A stretch of DNA of 5,366 nt, taken from Bacteroidota bacterium (lineage in GTDB: Bacteria; Bacteroidota; Ignavibacteria; Kapaibacteriales; Kapaibacteriaceae). The position numbers and the translations under genes were made by a program. The notes beneath the pieces were generated by a model, which was not told the origin of the DNA, ran no database searches, and worked only from the letters and a program-made list of their open reading frames with translations. Where the stretch lies: the NCBI GenBank assembly GCA_003488525.1, contig DNLG01000126.1, forward strand, positions 1 through 5,366. Reading direction: 5' to 3'. How positions within the stretch are numbered: position 1 is the stretch's first letter; each line of letters begins with the position of its first letter. This document shows, piece by piece, positions 5,073 through 5,366 of this stretch.

Positions 5073-5237
5073 TTATTCGACGGTGTTGAGCTTGTTAAGG
5101 GTGTCCTGACACTCGGCGATTTCGATGTCGATGTCCGTCACCTGCTTGAGGTCTCCGAGTGATTCGGCAGACGCCCTAACGGATGACAGATACTCAATGC
5201 GCTTGGAAAGGATGACCCGCAGTCTTGTGATGTTCAT
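5073..5237 (-). CDS. Small helical protein, 54 aa
   Basis: An ATG at 5237-5235 opens a 54-residue frame ending in TAA. The protein begins MNITRLRVILSKRIEYLSSV and is predicted by eye to be almost all alpha-helix, with leucines and isoleucines spaced as in a short coiled coil (I.YL..VRAS, L..L, I.IEIAEC, TLNKLN). Small proteins of this shape, with a GDL turn in the middle, are common in phage structural regions and have no firm function that I know of. No Shine-Dalgarno sequence precedes the start, so translation may depend on the gene 10 bp upstream. The next gene starts 6 bp after its stop. Support for coding comes from the snug fit between neighbours and the charged helical composition, not from a recognised family. 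Confidence 0.68.
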   Translation of the reverse strand: MNITRLRVILSKRIEYLSSVRASAESLGDLKQVTDIDIEIAECQDTLNKLNTVE

Positions 5238-5247
5238 TGTGTGTCGG

Positions 5248-5366
5248 TTAGATGACCATCTGCCGAAGCATGATGGTCGAAGTGTTTAGAAGCATGTAGA
5301 CATAGTAGATGTCCGTAGCGCCGTCTTCATAGATCACGTCAAACGCCGTGTCGCCGACGATCGCCG
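5248..5366 (-). CDS. C-terminal part of an unidentified phage protein (partial)
   Basis: The reading frame enters from the right edge of the window and ends at a TAA at 5250-5248, giving 38 visible residues. The fragment ends with a hydrophobic, beta-prone stretch (IYYVYMLLNTSTIMLRQMVI). The visible part alternates acidic turns with beta-like segments, which would suit the end of a structural protein such as a baseplate or fibre component, but that is only an impression. No catalytic motif is visible. It lies 10 bp upstream of the next gene and on the same strand, so it is probably part of the same transcript. The product cannot be named from this fragment. I am fairly sure it is coding, because the frame is open throughout and the spacing to the next gene matches the rest of the block. 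Confidence 0.6.
   Translation of the reverse strand, partial: AIVGDTAFDVIYEDGATDIYYVYMLLNTSTIMLRQMVI

Noticed and set aside
5238..5247. The 10-bp gap before the first small gene as a possible promoter or terminator site.
   Set aside because: It is too short to hold either, and no hairpin with a T-run or -35/-10 pair is visible around it.

Overview
The window looks like a stretch of a double-stranded DNA tailed bacteriophage (Caudoviricetes) or of an integrated relative. Every supported gene is on the minus strand, so the region reads from high to low coordinates. There are 14 genes, two of them cut by the window edges. They form one tightly packed block: the largest gap is 10 bp, and many junctions are ATGA, GTGA or TAATG overlaps. 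No tRNA, rRNA, CRISPR array, insertion sequence or convincing terminator is visible, and no gap is long enough to need separate description. Several starts have clear GGAGG-type Shine-Dalgarno sequences, so the host uses that signal. The base composition is moderately GC-rich. The sequence does not identify the host species.

In transcription order the first block (5366 to 4902) holds the C-terminal end of an unrecognised protein, a 54-residue helical protein, and a 54-residue protein made largely of three tryptophan/glycine repeats. The second block (4905 to 2565) is a lysis-type cassette. It holds a small membrane-anchored coiled-coil protein, a holin-like membrane protein with a possible second internal start, a 341-residue calcineurin-like metallophosphoesterase, a 97-residue HEXXH metallopeptidase-like protein, and a CHAP/TIGR02594-type peptidoglycan hydrolase (endolysin).

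The third block (2563 to 1054) is the head-to-tail joining module: a head-tail connector, a HK97 gp10 / virion-morphogenesis-like protein, and a probable tail terminator/completion protein. The fourth block (1057 to 1) holds a 74-residue small phage protein, a family 2 glycosyltransferase with a strong ribosome binding site, and the first 20 codons of another gene. By position that last gene could be the major tail protein, but it is too short to identify.

Most individual genes belong to recognisable phage families. The unusual points are the arrangement and the cargo: a lysis cassette fused directly to the neck genes, two further predicted metal-dependent enzymes between the holin-like gene and the endolysin, a glycosyltransferase inside the tail-assembly gene order, a possible dual-start holin, and the tryptophan-repeat miniprotein.
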